Assembly (NCBI RefSeq): GCF_003289645.1 | Contig: NZ_QLYX01000003.1 | Span: 62,001 to 126,000 of the forward strand | Direction of reading: 5' to 3' | Source: Actinomadura craniellae | GTDB lineage: Bacteria; Actinomycetota; Actinomycetes; Streptosporangiales; Streptosporangiaceae | DNA length: 64,000 nt | Part shown: piece by piece, positions 27,601 through 35,312 of the stretch | How the letters are laid out: each line of letters opens with the position of its first letter | Position numbering within the stretch: position 1 is the stretch's first letter | Notes under the pieces: model-generated | What the model was told of the DNA's origin: nothing | What the model saw: the letters and a program-made list of their open reading frames with translations, nothing else | The model's database searches: none | Position numbers and translations under genes: made by a program

Positions 27601-27743
27601 GGTGTGAGCTGGCCGGTGTAGACATCGAGGGTGTCACCGGCGGGGAGGGCTGGTTTGGGGCTGGCATGGGCCGGCGCCGAGAGCAGCGATCCGAAGAGGA
27701 TCACTGCCAGGGCGGCGACGATGGGCACTGACCTGCGCTTCAT
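24606..27743 (-). CDS. Secreted zinc carboxypeptidase, M14 family, large multidomain
   Basis: The 1045-residue exported protein has a signal peptide (to about residue 27), a propeptide-like region, and an M14 catalytic domain (about 110-440): zinc ligands H182-x2-E185 (QHAREW) and H315 (NYHSAAE), NPDGY substrate-site motif (225-229) and catalytic Glu385 (TPEMS). Behind it lie beta-rich modules (about 450-1045), including a GATase-like segment GGKLLYTGETAGYYG and a jelly-roll-like segment with SGLYVDDTRV. The family removes C-terminal residues from peptides outside the cell. It is much larger than classic carboxypeptidases (about 400). A strong terminator follows. Confidence 0.9.
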   Translation of the reverse strand: MKRRSVPIVAALAVILFGSLLSAPAHASPKPALPAGDTLDVYTGQLTPEQFKILNSAGVDRDDVAVGRTQNGRTQVELVLNGIQVRDLARRGVPLTIKKIKGKTTSQRATALQEKVFRPYSGAGNIREELLQVAADHPEIAQAVTIGKSHQGKPITAVRVSKGVAKLKDRQRPAVVYQATQHAREWITPEMVRRLLHHYVNGYGTDARLTKIINTTDLWFIPVVNPDGYDFTFTEGNRLWRKNLRDNDGDGQITGQDGVDPNRNFPYKWGYDNEGSSPIRTSEVYRGPRAGSEPETQAQMNLARRIQPKYLINYHSAAELLLYGVGWQALTSSPDDLIYKALVGDIDKPAVPGYNPQLGAQLYTTNGDTDGWMDNVGGALSITPEMSTCVAASNVDPNDAWRPEDCGSGFEFPDDEKLIQGEFAKNVELAVSTALSAHTPDEPVSPVGRTVPDFEVDDFTTSYGDEQDVAAVIRRSLKDKRLSYRINDGPTRSIKVGEWQGGERFGDENHHYFAEYRATVPKQRPGDKVQVWFSGVKPGKGRVNSQSFTYRVRDLGRAKVLVIADEDYKGINPTYPAGTTAPKYAGQYVDALKANKIDSLVWDIDKDGVPHDLGVLKHFKGVVWYLGDNRLTQDPADDPVQTYVGPFPDSQVADRALELVLNVRSYLNEGGKLLYTGETAGYYGPLAQANGGGIYYGLKGHPERPCVITVNPRDDCELLSDDFTQYYLGAYDRGAIRNPTRFEGSDRPFTKVLADLAGTPSNPLNEAGGFQVTSSVLPADQFPQFRSWKAGDYTGATGPYEPIEGSWYVAGGHEDSLYRRLTRTIDLTGVTAAQAPTLQAQLSYSTETGYDHVLVEAHTVDADDWTTLADKNGRTSTRVPTECEAGYFMDMHPWLGRYLTGGNPCTNTGTSGSWNSFTGNSNGWVPAAFDLSAYAGKKVEVSIAYVSDPFTGGSGLYVDDTRVTTTGGQLDAEGFESGLGPWAIQGAPAGSPGNFSEFVRSQALVDLVSAVATRDSLILGFGLEQLKTPAERNAVLGRALDHLLG

Positions 27744-27999
27744 CGCACCTCTCAGCTGAGATCTAGAAAAGGTGATGCGTGATGGTCTCTCTGAGGGAAA
27801 TGCAGGTCAATGAGAGAATGGTGGCATTTGCCGGATCTGGTCACGGACTTGCGCCCGTGATAGGGATCACCTAAACACCCTGATCGCGGCCGACTCTTTG
27901 GCGGTATACCCGGCGCAATTGCTGTACGCCCGGTAACGTCCCCTGTACCACGAGTTTCGGGGGTGTCATCGGAGCCACCCCACCTGGGGAGGGTTTCAC
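27744..27999. other. Divergent promoter region, M14 peptidase and SpoIIE-ATPase genes
   Basis: This 256-base stretch between divergent genes is locally AT-richer than its surroundings (for example GATCTAGAAAAGGTGATG at 27761-27778) and must hold both promoters. I see no convincing hexamer pair or operator and no small gene. Confidence 0.4.
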
Positions 28000-29685
28000 G
28001 TGGTGATCGCTATCGGCGAGACAGAGCTTCGCGACCGGCTGGCCTTCATCGGGGCCGCCGGTGAACGCATCGACGGCTCGCTCGACCACGTCCACGCGGC
28101 GACGATGCTCAGCGAGGTCCTGGTGCCCGAGCTGGCCGACTTCGCCTGCGTGCAGTTACTCGAGCGGGTCGTCCGGGACTACGAGATGGCTCCCGAGCAG
28201 CACGACGAGCTGACCCTGACCCGGCGGCTCGCGGTGGTGCACAACGACGAGCCCGACCGGTGGGGGAAGCTGGTGCCGGAGGGCGAGACGCTGCGGCTGC
28301 CCGCGGCCTCGCCGTTCATCCAGGCGATGCGGGCCCGCCGCACCATCCACCTGGCGAACGTCGAGCGGGAACTGGCCGATCGCATCGCCGCCAACTTCAC
28401 CGGGGGCCGCGACCTGCGCCCGCTGATCAGGGGACGCACCCTGCTGGTCGTCCCGCTGGTCGCCCGCGACCAGGTGCTCGGCGGCATAGCGCTGATGCGC
28501 AAGCCCGACCGGCCACCGTTCGACGAGATCGACCAGGCCACGATCGAAGAGCTGTGCCGCCGCACCGCGCTGTGCATCGAGAACACCCGGCTCTACCGGC
28601 GCGAGGTGCGCGTGGCCCAGGAACTCCAGCGCAGCCTGCTGCCCGAGGACCCGCCCGAGGTGGCCGGGGCGCGGGTGCGCTTCCGCTACCAGCCGGCCGG
28701 GCAGGCCGCGCAGGTCGGCGGCGACTGGTTCGACGCCATCCCGCTGACGGGCGGCCGGCTCGGCATCGTGGTGGGCGACGTGATGGGCCACGGCCTCACC
28801 TCGGCGGCGATCATGGGGCAGCTGCGCACCGCCGTCCGCACCCTGGCCGGCCAGGACCCCCGGCCCGACCGGCTCCTCTCGCTGCTCGACGAGCTGGCCC
28901 AGCGGCTCGGCGAGGGCTGCATCGCCACCTGCCTGTACGCCGTGTACGACCCCATCGCGCGCACCTGCCAGATCGCCAACGCCGGGCACATGCTCCCGGT
29001 GCTGGTCGAACCCGGCGGGGGCGCGTGCGAACCGGTCCAGTTGCCGGCCGCGCTGCCGATCGGGGTGGGCGGGGTCCCGTTCGAGACCGTCGAGATCCCC
29101 GTGCCCGACGGCGCCCGGCTGGTGCTGTTCACCGACGGGCTGATCGAGCGCCGGGGCCGCGACATCGACGAGGGCGTGGCCGCCCTCTGCAAGGAGCTCG
29201 CCGGAGCCCCGCCGTCCCTGGACGACGCCTGCGACCAGGTGATCGAGTCGCTGGCCCCCGCGGTGCCGATCGACGACATCGCGCTGGTGGCGGTGGGGTG
29301 CGACGGCATCCCGGCCGAGGACGTGGCGTTCTGGGAACTGCCGGCCGAACCCGCCATGGTGGGCCGGGTCCGGGCCGAGGTGGCCGAACGGCTCGCCGGC
29401 TGGGGGCTGTCCGAGCTCACCGACAGCATGCAGTTGCTGGTCAGCGAGCTGGTGACCAACGCCCTCGTGCACGGCGCCGGCGCCATCACGCTCCGGCTGA
29501 TCCGGGCGAACTCGCTGCTGTGCGAGGTGGGCGACGACGGGCAGGAGCTGCCGTACCTGTGCGACGCCTCGCTCACCGACGAGTCGGGCCGGGGCCTCCA
29601 GCTCGTGGGGTACATAGCCGAGCGCTGGGGCGTCCGCCGCACCGACCACGGCAAGATCGTCTGGTTCGAGCACGTCCTACCCTAG
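28000..29685 (+). CDS. GAF-SpoIIE phosphatase fused to an RsbW-like ATPase domain
   Basis: The 561-residue protein has an N-terminal GAF-like sensor (about 20-190), a SpoIIE/PP2C domain (about 210-420) with VGGDWFDAIPL, VVGDVMGHG and VLFTDGLIERRG, and a C-terminal GHKL ATPase domain (about 430-560) with the N-box VSELVTNALVHG and G-box SGRGLQLVGYI. A phosphatase and an anti-sigma-like kinase module in one chain suggests it both phosphorylates and dephosphorylates STAS proteins. GTG at 28000 is preceded by GGGGAGGG. It converges with a DUF998 gene 7 bases after its stop. Confidence 0.9.
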   Translation: MVIAIGETELRDRLAFIGAAGERIDGSLDHVHAATMLSEVLVPELADFACVQLLERVVRDYEMAPEQHDELTLTRRLAVVHNDEPDRWGKLVPEGETLRLPAASPFIQAMRARRTIHLANVERELADRIAANFTGGRDLRPLIRGRTLLVVPLVARDQVLGGIALMRKPDRPPFDEIDQATIEELCRRTALCIENTRLYRREVRVAQELQRSLLPEDPPEVAGARVRFRYQPAGQAAQVGGDWFDAIPLTGGRLGIVVGDVMGHGLTSAAIMGQLRTAVRTLAGQDPRPDRLLSLLDELAQRLGEGCIATCLYAVYDPIARTCQIANAGHMLPVLVEPGGGACEPVQLPAALPIGVGGVPFETVEIPVPDGARLVLFTDGLIERRGRDIDEGVAALCKELAGAPPSLDDACDQVIESLAPAVPIDDIALVAVGCDGIPAEDVAFWELPAEPAMVGRVRAEVAERLAGWGLSELTDSMQLLVSELVTNALVHGAGAITLRLIRANSLLCEVGDDGQELPYLCDASLTDESGRGLQLVGYIAERWGVRRTDHGKIVWFEHVLP

Positions 29686-29692
29686 ATCCCGG

Positions 29693-30304
29693 TCACGCGG
29701 AGGCGCCCCGGTACTCGTCGGCGGCCAGGGCCGTCACCCAGCCCCAGACCAGAATGATCGCGCCGGTGAAGACCAGGTTCGCCCAGACGGCCCCGCCGCC
29801 GGTGGCGATGCACCCGAAGCCGGCCAGGAAGGCGACGGCCACGGCCCGGGTCCAGACCGGCGCGAACTGGCGGGCCAGCAGGAAGGCCGCGACGACCAGG
29901 CACACGAAGCCCACTCCCGACAGGGCCAGATGCAGCGTCCCGGACAGGCTGGCCGTGCCCGGCCCGTCCGGCGTCCCCGCGGGGAACCCGAACCCCGGGT
30001 CGGCGGGGAAGGCACCGCCCGCCACCATGCCGGCGCCGAACACCGCGACCAGCCACGACGCGGCCCGCCCCGCGCCGGCGCGCCGCAGGCCCGCCGCGAA
30101 CGCCACCACCAGGATCCCGACCAGGATCAGGTTGGCCGACTGGATCCAGCCGTAGGGGCCGTTGGCCAGCATGCTCCAGGCGTGCCGCCCGAAGTCGAAG
30201 CCGTCCCTGACCAGCCCCTGGGCCACGGACACGCCCACGTACAGCGGCCCAGCGACGATCCCGCAGCCCAGCAGCGGCCGGGCGGCGCCCGAGATGGTGT
30301 TCAT
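29693..30304 (-). CDS. DUF998 family membrane protein (second copy)
   Basis: The 203-residue protein has about six hydrophobic helices (LLGCGIVAGPLYVGVSVAQG, ANLILVGILVVAFAAGL, LHLALSGVGFVCLVVAAFLLA) and DUF998-type features such as FDFGRHAWSMLANGPYGWIQ and FPADPGFGFPAGTPDG. Its role is unknown. ATG at 30304 has AGGAG close upstream. It is only distantly similar to the DUF998 protein at 10767-11507, so the two are different subfamilies and not a recent duplication. Confidence 0.78.
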   Translation of the reverse strand: MNTISGAARPLLGCGIVAGPLYVGVSVAQGLVRDGFDFGRHAWSMLANGPYGWIQSANLILVGILVVAFAAGLRRAGAGRAASWLVAVFGAGMVAGGAFPADPGFGFPAGTPDGPGTASLSGTLHLALSGVGFVCLVVAAFLLARQFAPVWTRAVAVAFLAGFGCIATGGGAVWANLVFTGAIILVWGWVTALAADEYRGASA

Positions 30305-30440
30305 GCTCTGTCTCCTGTCTCCGGCCCGGTCGTTCCGGCCCGTCACCGGCTCGTCGAACGGGCTCGGGTGATTTCGACGACTCGTGCCGAGGAATCCCGA
30401 ACCCTTGCCGGGGCGGGCCCGCCGGACGGAGGATCGGCCC

Positions 30441-31604
30441 ATGAGATACCGCTACCGAGTCCGGGCCCTTCCATCTCGGCCACCGAGCCCGCTGTGGCGA
30501 ATCTCCCGCCCGGCCGCACGGGACGCGGAGCACCCGACCGGCCCGGCCGAGCACCAGGGGGTCAGCACTCCGGCCGGTGGTGCGGGGCTTGAGGCGGGGG
30601 GTGGCGGGCGCGAGCCGTTTGGGCGGGGCGCGGAGCGGTTGGCCGGCCGGGGTGAGTGGCAGGAGATCGACTCTTCGGCCGGTGGTGCGGGGCTTGAGGT
30701 GCCGGGCGGTGAGCGCGAACCTTTGGGAGCGGACCGGCCCGCGCCCCTCGACGCCCCGGACCCGGCCGGCGGGCAGGCGGTGGGCCGCGGGCTGATGGCG
30801 CGGCCGGACCGGGTGCGTGCGGCGGCCCGGCCGAGATCGCTGTCCGACGAGTTCGTGACCGGCTTCCTCGGCGGGATGACCTGGCAGGCCGCGCTGGTGG
30901 TGCTGCACGGGTTGTTCCCGGGCCTGGGCCTGCTCGCCACGGTGGTGCGCAAGGCCGGTGAACTCGGGCTGGACCGCGACCGTGAGGACCCCACCGGAGA
31001 GGCCGGGCTGGAGGTCCCCGCCCGGGTGGGCGAGGCCGGCCTGGTCTTCGACCTGATCGCCCGTTTCGGTTCCGGCCCGGTTCTCCCGGCCCTGCCGCCC
31101 GCCGAGGTCCTCGCCCGGCTGGTGCCCGCGGCTCCGCCCGACGACGCCGTGACCGGCTGGAACCCCTATCCCGCCGCCGAGCCGCCGTCGCCCACCCCAG
31201 CCGCGCCGGCCCCGACCGGCGTCTGGGTGATCGACGCGGCGGCGACCGGACTGCCGGCACCGGACCTCGCCGTGCCGACGGGAAGCCCCGAAACGGCGGT
31301 CCCCGGAGCGGTCATCCTGGCGGACCTGCGGAACACCGGCACCCGGATCGTGGACGCCGCCGCACTGTGGTGGTACGCCGCCCGCACCCTGGCCCGGGCA
31401 CTGCACGACCCCTGGCGACCGGCCAGCCGGGCCACGGCCCGCCGCACGCTGCGCGAGGTGCGCGAGGTGGTCGTCATCGACCCGTCCCTGCACCTGGGCC
31501 TCTGCCTGTATCTCGGCGACGACCGCAGACCATGGTGCCTGCTCGCCTTCGAAATCGCCCCCACCGCCCCCGGCGACGAAGCCGTCCGCTTCCTCCGCCC
31601 CTGA
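30441..31604 (+). CDS. Hypothetical protein with repeated Gly-rich N-terminal region
   Basis: The 387-residue product has no family I recognise. Residues about 40-110 contain two copies of a Gly-rich unit (AGGAGLEAGGGGREPFG and AGGAGLEVPGGEREPLG), encoded by two about 105-bp DNA copies between 30567 and 30720. Next comes a hydrophobic segment FLGGMTWQAALVVLHGLFPGLGLLATVV, then a compact C-terminal domain (about 200-387) with VWVIDAAATGLPAPDLAV, TLREVREVVVIDPSLHLGLCLYLGDD and FEIAP. The C-terminal half has strong coding bias; the N-terminal third is low-complexity and may be repeat-derived. The start at 30441 is uncertain. Confidence 0.55.
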   Translation: MRYRYRVRALPSRPPSPLWRISRPAARDAEHPTGPAEHQGVSTPAGGAGLEAGGGGREPFGRGAERLAGRGEWQEIDSSAGGAGLEVPGGEREPLGADRPAPLDAPDPAGGQAVGRGLMARPDRVRAAARPRSLSDEFVTGFLGGMTWQAALVVLHGLFPGLGLLATVVRKAGELGLDRDREDPTGEAGLEVPARVGEAGLVFDLIARFGSGPVLPALPPAEVLARLVPAAPPDDAVTGWNPYPAAEPPSPTPAAPAPTGVWVIDAAATGLPAPDLAVPTGSPETAVPGAVILADLRNTGTRIVDAAALWWYAARTLARALHDPWRPASRATARRTLREVREVVVIDPSLHLGLCLYLGDDRRPWCLLAFEIAPTAPGDEAVRFLRP

Positions 31605-31802
31605 CTCACCGCCTGGATGCTCGGGCACTACCACTTCTCCTGAACCGGGCCGAGACGGCCTGTCGGTTCATGTCCGGCCGTGTCTGCGGGTGGCGTCTCC
31701 CGCCCCGATTTTCTCTCACACAATGCGGATTCTGTGTCACGTCGGCGCAGGCCGTGGTTCTGCCTCGGCCTCGGTCGGGTCCCTGGTGTACCGCTCCGCG
31801 GA
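31605..31802. other. Intergenic, no gene seen
   Basis: These 198 bases between the hypothetical gene and the converging TetR gene contain no supported ORF, hairpin or repeat that I can see. Confidence 0.5.
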
Positions 31803-32402
31803 TCATGGTCGGCCGTCGTATTGCGATCTGGGGCTCATTCCGGCGAAGACCGCGTGCAGGACACGGTCGATGTAGGCGTGTGTGAGCGGTTGCTGGGTGA
31901 TCAGCAGCCGGAAGTACAGCGGGCCCGACAGGATCTCCATGGCCAGGTCCAGGTCGAAGTCGGGTGCGAGTTGGCCCTGGTCCATGGCCCGTTTGAGGCG
32001 GGCCAGGGTGTCGGCGGTCTGGGGGGCGATGAAGCGCTGGTTGAGCGCGGCGGCGACTTCGGGGTCGTGCTGGGCCTCGCCGATCAGGTCCTGGTACAGC
32101 GGCCCCCATGGCGGCCGCCCGAGCAGGTCCGTGGCTGTGGTCATCACCGTGCGCAGGTCGGCGACGATGTCGCCGGTGTCGGGGTGGCCCAGGCCCGCGG
32201 TGTTGAGGCTGAGGACCGCATCCAGGAACAGCAGTCCGCGGGAGGGCCAGCGGCGGTAGACGGTGTGTTTGCTGACGCCGGCGCGGGCCGCGACCGCTTC
32301 GATGCTGAGCTTGGCGAAGCCGGCCTCGCGGGCCACTTCGAGCGCGGCTCCCTTGATCCTCTCGGTTCGGTCGGCGGCGCGCACGGGCTGATGGTCTGTC
32401 AT
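31803..32402 (-). CDS. TetR/AcrR family repressor
   Basis: The 199-residue regulator has a TetR DNA-binding domain: RIKGAALEVAREAGFAKLSIEAVAARAGVSKHTVYRRWPSRGLLFLDA. The C-terminal ligand domain (about 80-199) is of the TetR_C_11-like type, with LYQDLIGEAQHDPEVAAAL. It is divergent from an ABC transporter operon, and the region between them contains a perfect 18-bp palindrome, so it most likely represses both itself and the transporter until a ligand binds. The ATG at 32402 fits the family start. Confidence 0.9.
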   Translation of the reverse strand: MTDHQPVRAADRTERIKGAALEVAREAGFAKLSIEAVAARAGVSKHTVYRRWPSRGLLFLDAVLSLNTAGLGHPDTGDIVADLRTVMTTATDLLGRPPWGPLYQDLIGEAQHDPEVAAALNQRFIAPQTADTLARLKRAMDQGQLAPDFDLDLAMEILSGPLYFRLLITQQPLTHAYIDRVLHAVFAGMSPRSQYDGRP

Positions 32403-32416
32403 ACCACCAGGCTAGT

Positions 32417-32434
32417 ACACGGCACGTGCCGTGT
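32417..32434. promoter_or_regulatory. Perfect palindromic TetR operator
   Basis: ACACGGCACGTGCCGTGT is its own reverse complement and lies 15 bases before the TetR start codon and 120 bases before the transporter ATPase start. A -35-like TTGACT begins at its last base (32434-32439), so bound repressor would block that promoter. Confidence 0.75.
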
Positions 32435-32471
32435 TGACTTTGGGCACCCTGCTGTGCATCCTTGCTGGGAA

Positions 32472-32495
32472 ACAGCACGGGCCGTGTCGTGCTGT
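32472..32495. promoter_or_regulatory. Possible second operator or hairpin in the transporter leader
   Basis: ACAGCACG (32472-32479) and CGTGCTGT (32488-32495) are exact inverted copies around GGCCGTGT, which itself resembles a half of the main operator. It may be a secondary repressor site or an mRNA hairpin in the transporter leader. Confidence 0.4.
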
Positions 32496-32553
32496 CGCAT
32501 CGACTCGCAGGCACGCCACGGACCGATCGTCTGCCCATCGCGAAGGACTCTGG

Positions 32554-33348
32554 ATGTTTCAACAAGGCATGGTCACTCCTCCTCTTGCTTCTGGACAGGC
32601 GTTGCGCCTGGACGCGGTCACCCGGCACTACGAGTCGCCGGGCGGCACGGTGCGGGCGCTCAACGGTGTCTCTCTGGCTCTGGACGGCGGTTCGTTCACC
32701 GCCGTGATGGGCCCGTCCGGATCGGGCAAGAGCACGCTGCTGCAGTGCGCCGCCGGGCTCGACACCCCCACCTCCGGCCGGGTGCTGGTGGACGGTGTGG
32801 AGATGAGCGGCGGCACCGAAGCGGAGCTGACCAGGTTCCGCCGCAACCGGATCGGGTTCGTCTTCCAGCACTTCAACCTGCTGCCCACCCTGACGGTGCT
32901 GCAGAACGCAACGCTGCCGCTGCGGCTGGCCGGCAAGCGCGTCGACCGTACGCAGGCGGTGGAGGTGCTGACCCGCGTCGGGCTCGCCGATCGGCTGGAC
33001 CACCTGCCCGCGCAGCTCTCGGGCGGCCAGCAGCAGCGGGTGGCGATCGCCCGGGCGCTGGTCGCCGGGCCGCGGGTGGTGTTCGCCGATGAGCCGACTG
33101 GCGCGCTGGACACCCGCAGCGCGCGCCAGGTGCTGGCGCTGCTGCAGGAGGCGGTGCGCATCGACGGCCGGACGCTGGTGATGGTCACCCACGATCCGGT
33201 GGCCGCCGCCCACGCCGACCAGGTGCTGTTCCTGGCCGACGGCCGCCTCGTCGGCCGGCTGGCCGAGCCGACCGCCGCGGCCGTGGCCGACGCCATGACC
33301 CGGCTCACCGACCAGGCCGCCCGCGGCCGCGTCGCCGAAGGGGTGTGA
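32554..33348 (+). CDS. MacB/LolD-like ABC transporter ATP-binding protein
   Basis: The 264-residue ATPase shows Walker A MGPSGSGKSTLL, Q-loop FVFQHFNLLPTLT, signature LSGGQQQRVAIARAL, Walker B VVFADEPTGALD and the H-loop MVTHDP. The sequence is of the MacB/FtsE/LolD group that pairs with FtsX-fold permeases. ATG at 32554 has AGGA six bases upstream; ATG 32569 is an alternative. Its stop overlaps the permease start. With the divergent TetR regulator and palindrome it forms an inducible export system, possibly for antibiotics or envelope stress. Confidence 0.92.
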   Translation: MFQQGMVTPPLASGQALRLDAVTRHYESPGGTVRALNGVSLALDGGSFTAVMGPSGSGKSTLLQCAAGLDTPTSGRVLVDGVEMSGGTEAELTRFRRNRIGFVFQHFNLLPTLTVLQNATLPLRLAGKRVDRTQAVEVLTRVGLADRLDHLPAQLSGGQQQRVAIARALVAGPRVVFADEPTGALDTRSARQVLALLQEAVRIDGRTLVMVTHDPVAAAHADQVLFLADGRLVGRLAEPTAAAVADAMTRLTDQAARGRVAEGV

Positions 33349-34709
33349 GGGTGGTGTTCTGGTTGGCTCGCGCCTCGCTGCGCCGCCGCGCCGGTGCCTT
33401 TACCGGCAGCTTCCTGGTGCTGCTGTTCGGCGCGGTGATGGTGATGTCGTTCGCCTCGATGTTGGACACCGGTCGCGGCACCGGGGTGGACGCGATCAGT
33501 TCGGAGACGCTGACGACCATGGGCAGCGTGGTCGGCGGCTGGGGCATGTGCCTGGTGGTGTTCGCGGTGGTCTCCACCCTGGGCCTGTCAGTGCGGCAAC
33601 GCGCGACCGAGACGGCGCTGCTCAAGAGCGCCGGTGCCACGCCGGCGCAGATCGTGCGGATGATCGCGGGGGAGGCGGCGCTGGTCTCGGTCGCCGCCGC
33701 GGCGGCCGCGGTGGCGCCGTCCTACCTGCTGGGCCGGTTCCTGCTGGGCCTGCTGAAGGACACCGGCCAGGTCGCCGGCGGCGTCGCGTTCGCGTTCGGG
33801 ACGATCGCGCTGCTGGTCGGATTCGGAGTCACCGTGGGCTCGGCGGTCATCGCCGCGCTGTGGACGGCCCGCCAGGCCACCCGGGTCAGCGTGGCCGTCT
33901 CCGTGATCGGCGCCGCGACCGGCCCGGTCCGGCTGACCTGGAAGCGCATCGTGCCGGCGGCCGTGCTGCTGATCGGCGGCCTCTACCTGGGCGTGCTGAC
34001 CGTCACCGCGTTCGCCGACAAGGGTCCGGACGCGATGCCGGTCGCCGGGCAGGCCTGCATCCTGGCTTCCATGGGGCTGGCGCTCCTGGCCCCCGGCCTG
34101 GTCCGCGCCACCACCGCCCTGACCGGCCGGCTGCTGCACGGCCGCGGCGCGGCCGGCTACCTGACCGTCCAGCACCTGCGGCGCCGTACCGGGCAGGCCG
34201 CCAGCGCGCTGATGCCGATCATCCTGTTCACCGGCATCGGCACCGGCATTTTGTATCTGCAGCTCATCGAGAACCGTGCCGTCGCCGCCACCGGCTACCT
34301 GCGCAGCAACGAGCAGCAGAACATCCAGACGCTCAACCTCGTGGTCATCGGCATGATCGTGGTGTTCGCCTGCATCATGCTGATCAACACCTTGGTCGCC
34401 TCGACCACCTTCCGCCGCCGCGAGTTCGCCCAGCTGCGGCTCGCCGGCGCCACACCCGCCCAAGTACTGCGGACCGTCCGCACCGAGGGCCTGGTGATCG
34501 TGGCGACCGGCACCGTCCTGGGTGTCCTGGCCAGCGCGGTCACCGTGCTGCCCTACAGCATCGTCCGCGCCGACCGCTGGATCCCCGACCTCCCGGCCTG
34601 GGTCCTGCTGGCCATCATCGCCGTCGCGGTGACCGCCACCCTGAGCGCCGCGCTGGGAACCGCGCACAGGATGCTGCGCACCCCGGCCGTCGACGCAATG
34701 GCCCCCTGA
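33345..34709 (+). CDS. FtsX-like ABC transporter permease
   Basis: The 454-residue membrane protein has an N-terminal helix (AFTGSFLVLLFGAVMVMSFA) and two FtsX-type blocks, each with several transmembrane segments; TALLKSAGATPAQIVRMI and FAQLRLAGATPAQVLRTV are the paired coupling-helix motifs that contact the ATPase. It lacks the large periplasmic MacB domain between helices 1 and 2. The GTG start overlaps the ATPase stop (GTGTGA). It is the second gene of a TetR-regulated transporter operon. Confidence 0.9.
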   Translation: MRVVFWLARASLRRRAGAFTGSFLVLLFGAVMVMSFASMLDTGRGTGVDAISSETLTTMGSVVGGWGMCLVVFAVVSTLGLSVRQRATETALLKSAGATPAQIVRMIAGEAALVSVAAAAAAVAPSYLLGRFLLGLLKDTGQVAGGVAFAFGTIALLVGFGVTVGSAVIAALWTARQATRVSVAVSVIGAATGPVRLTWKRIVPAAVLLIGGLYLGVLTVTAFADKGPDAMPVAGQACILASMGLALLAPGLVRATTALTGRLLHGRGAAGYLTVQHLRRRTGQAASALMPIILFTGIGTGILYLQLIENRAVAATGYLRSNEQQNIQTLNLVVIGMIVVFACIMLINTLVASTTFRRREFAQLRLAGATPAQVLRTVRTEGLVIVATGTVLGVLASAVTVLPYSIVRADRWIPDLPAWVLLAIIAVAVTATLSAALGTAHRMLRTPAVDAMAP

Positions 34710-34718
34710 CCGCCCCTT

Positions 34719-34761
34719 CCACGATCCGGCCGCCGACTAGCGCTCAGCAGCCGGATCGTGG
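34719..34761 (+). terminator. Hairpin after the permease gene
   Basis: CCACGATCCGGC (34719-34730) pairs perfectly with 34750-34761 across a 19-base loop, starting 9 bases after the permease stop. It overlaps the 3' end of the Tn3 transposase remnant on the other strand. Confidence 0.5.
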
Positions 34762-35231
34762 GAGGGCCGCAGCCCGGTCGCGGCATCGGTGCGGGTGAAG
34801 GCGTAGCGGCCCAGGAAGTTGATGTGCTCGTAGGTGATGGGCGAAAGCCCGGCGCACATCTCGTCGGTGGCGGGGAACCCGTCGGCGCGGATCTGCTTGA
34901 CGGCGGCGTCCAGGTAGAGGGTGTTCCACCACACCGCGGCGTTGAGCGCGCCGAGCTGGTCCTCCATGCCCTCGCGGTAACGCTCGGCGACGAACCCCAC
35001 CGCGCCAGCCGGAACCGTCGTGGGTTCCTCAGTCAGAAGCACCCCCAGCATCCGCACGGTGCCTTACTGCACCGCCCAACCCAGCTTCGTCGCCAGGCTC
35101 CGCCGCTCCCCCACCTGCTCCAGCGCGGCCTGATCCAGCCGGAAGAACCGCTCCAGCTCGCCCGGCGACGGCTCCTGCGGGAACCGGCCATAGCGGGCGA
35201 CCTGCTCATCAGAGAGAAATTCGAAAGGCAT
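34737..35231 (-). pseudogene. Tn3-family transposase remnant
   Basis: Read from 35231, the first 55 codons (MPFEFLSDEQVARYGRFPQE, ELERFFRLDQAALEQV, SLATKLGWAVQ) match the N-terminus of Tn3 transposases. An in-frame TAA at 35064-35066 follows, where a Leu codon would be expected, and the frame continues as GTVRMLGVLLTEEPTTVPAG. It then jumps directly to the C-terminal domain: YREGMEDQLGALNAAVWWNT, LSPITYEHINFLGRYAF. Most of the usual about 1000-residue protein, including the DDE catalytic core, is missing. It is therefore dead by both a nonsense change and a large internal deletion. I could not find clear 38-bp terminal repeats or a resolvase. Confidence 0.85.
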
Positions 35232-35312
35232 GACCCCGGAACGTACGGGCCCTCACCAGGGCAAACCCACCCCGTCACCGAACCGAAACGAAGATCGCCT
35301 CCCTACCGCTAA

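Noticed and set aside
28156-29673. A 505-codon open frame on the minus strand opposite the GAF-SpoIIE-ATPase gene
   Set aside because: The plus strand encodes well-formed phosphatase and ATPase motifs; the minus-strand frame has none.
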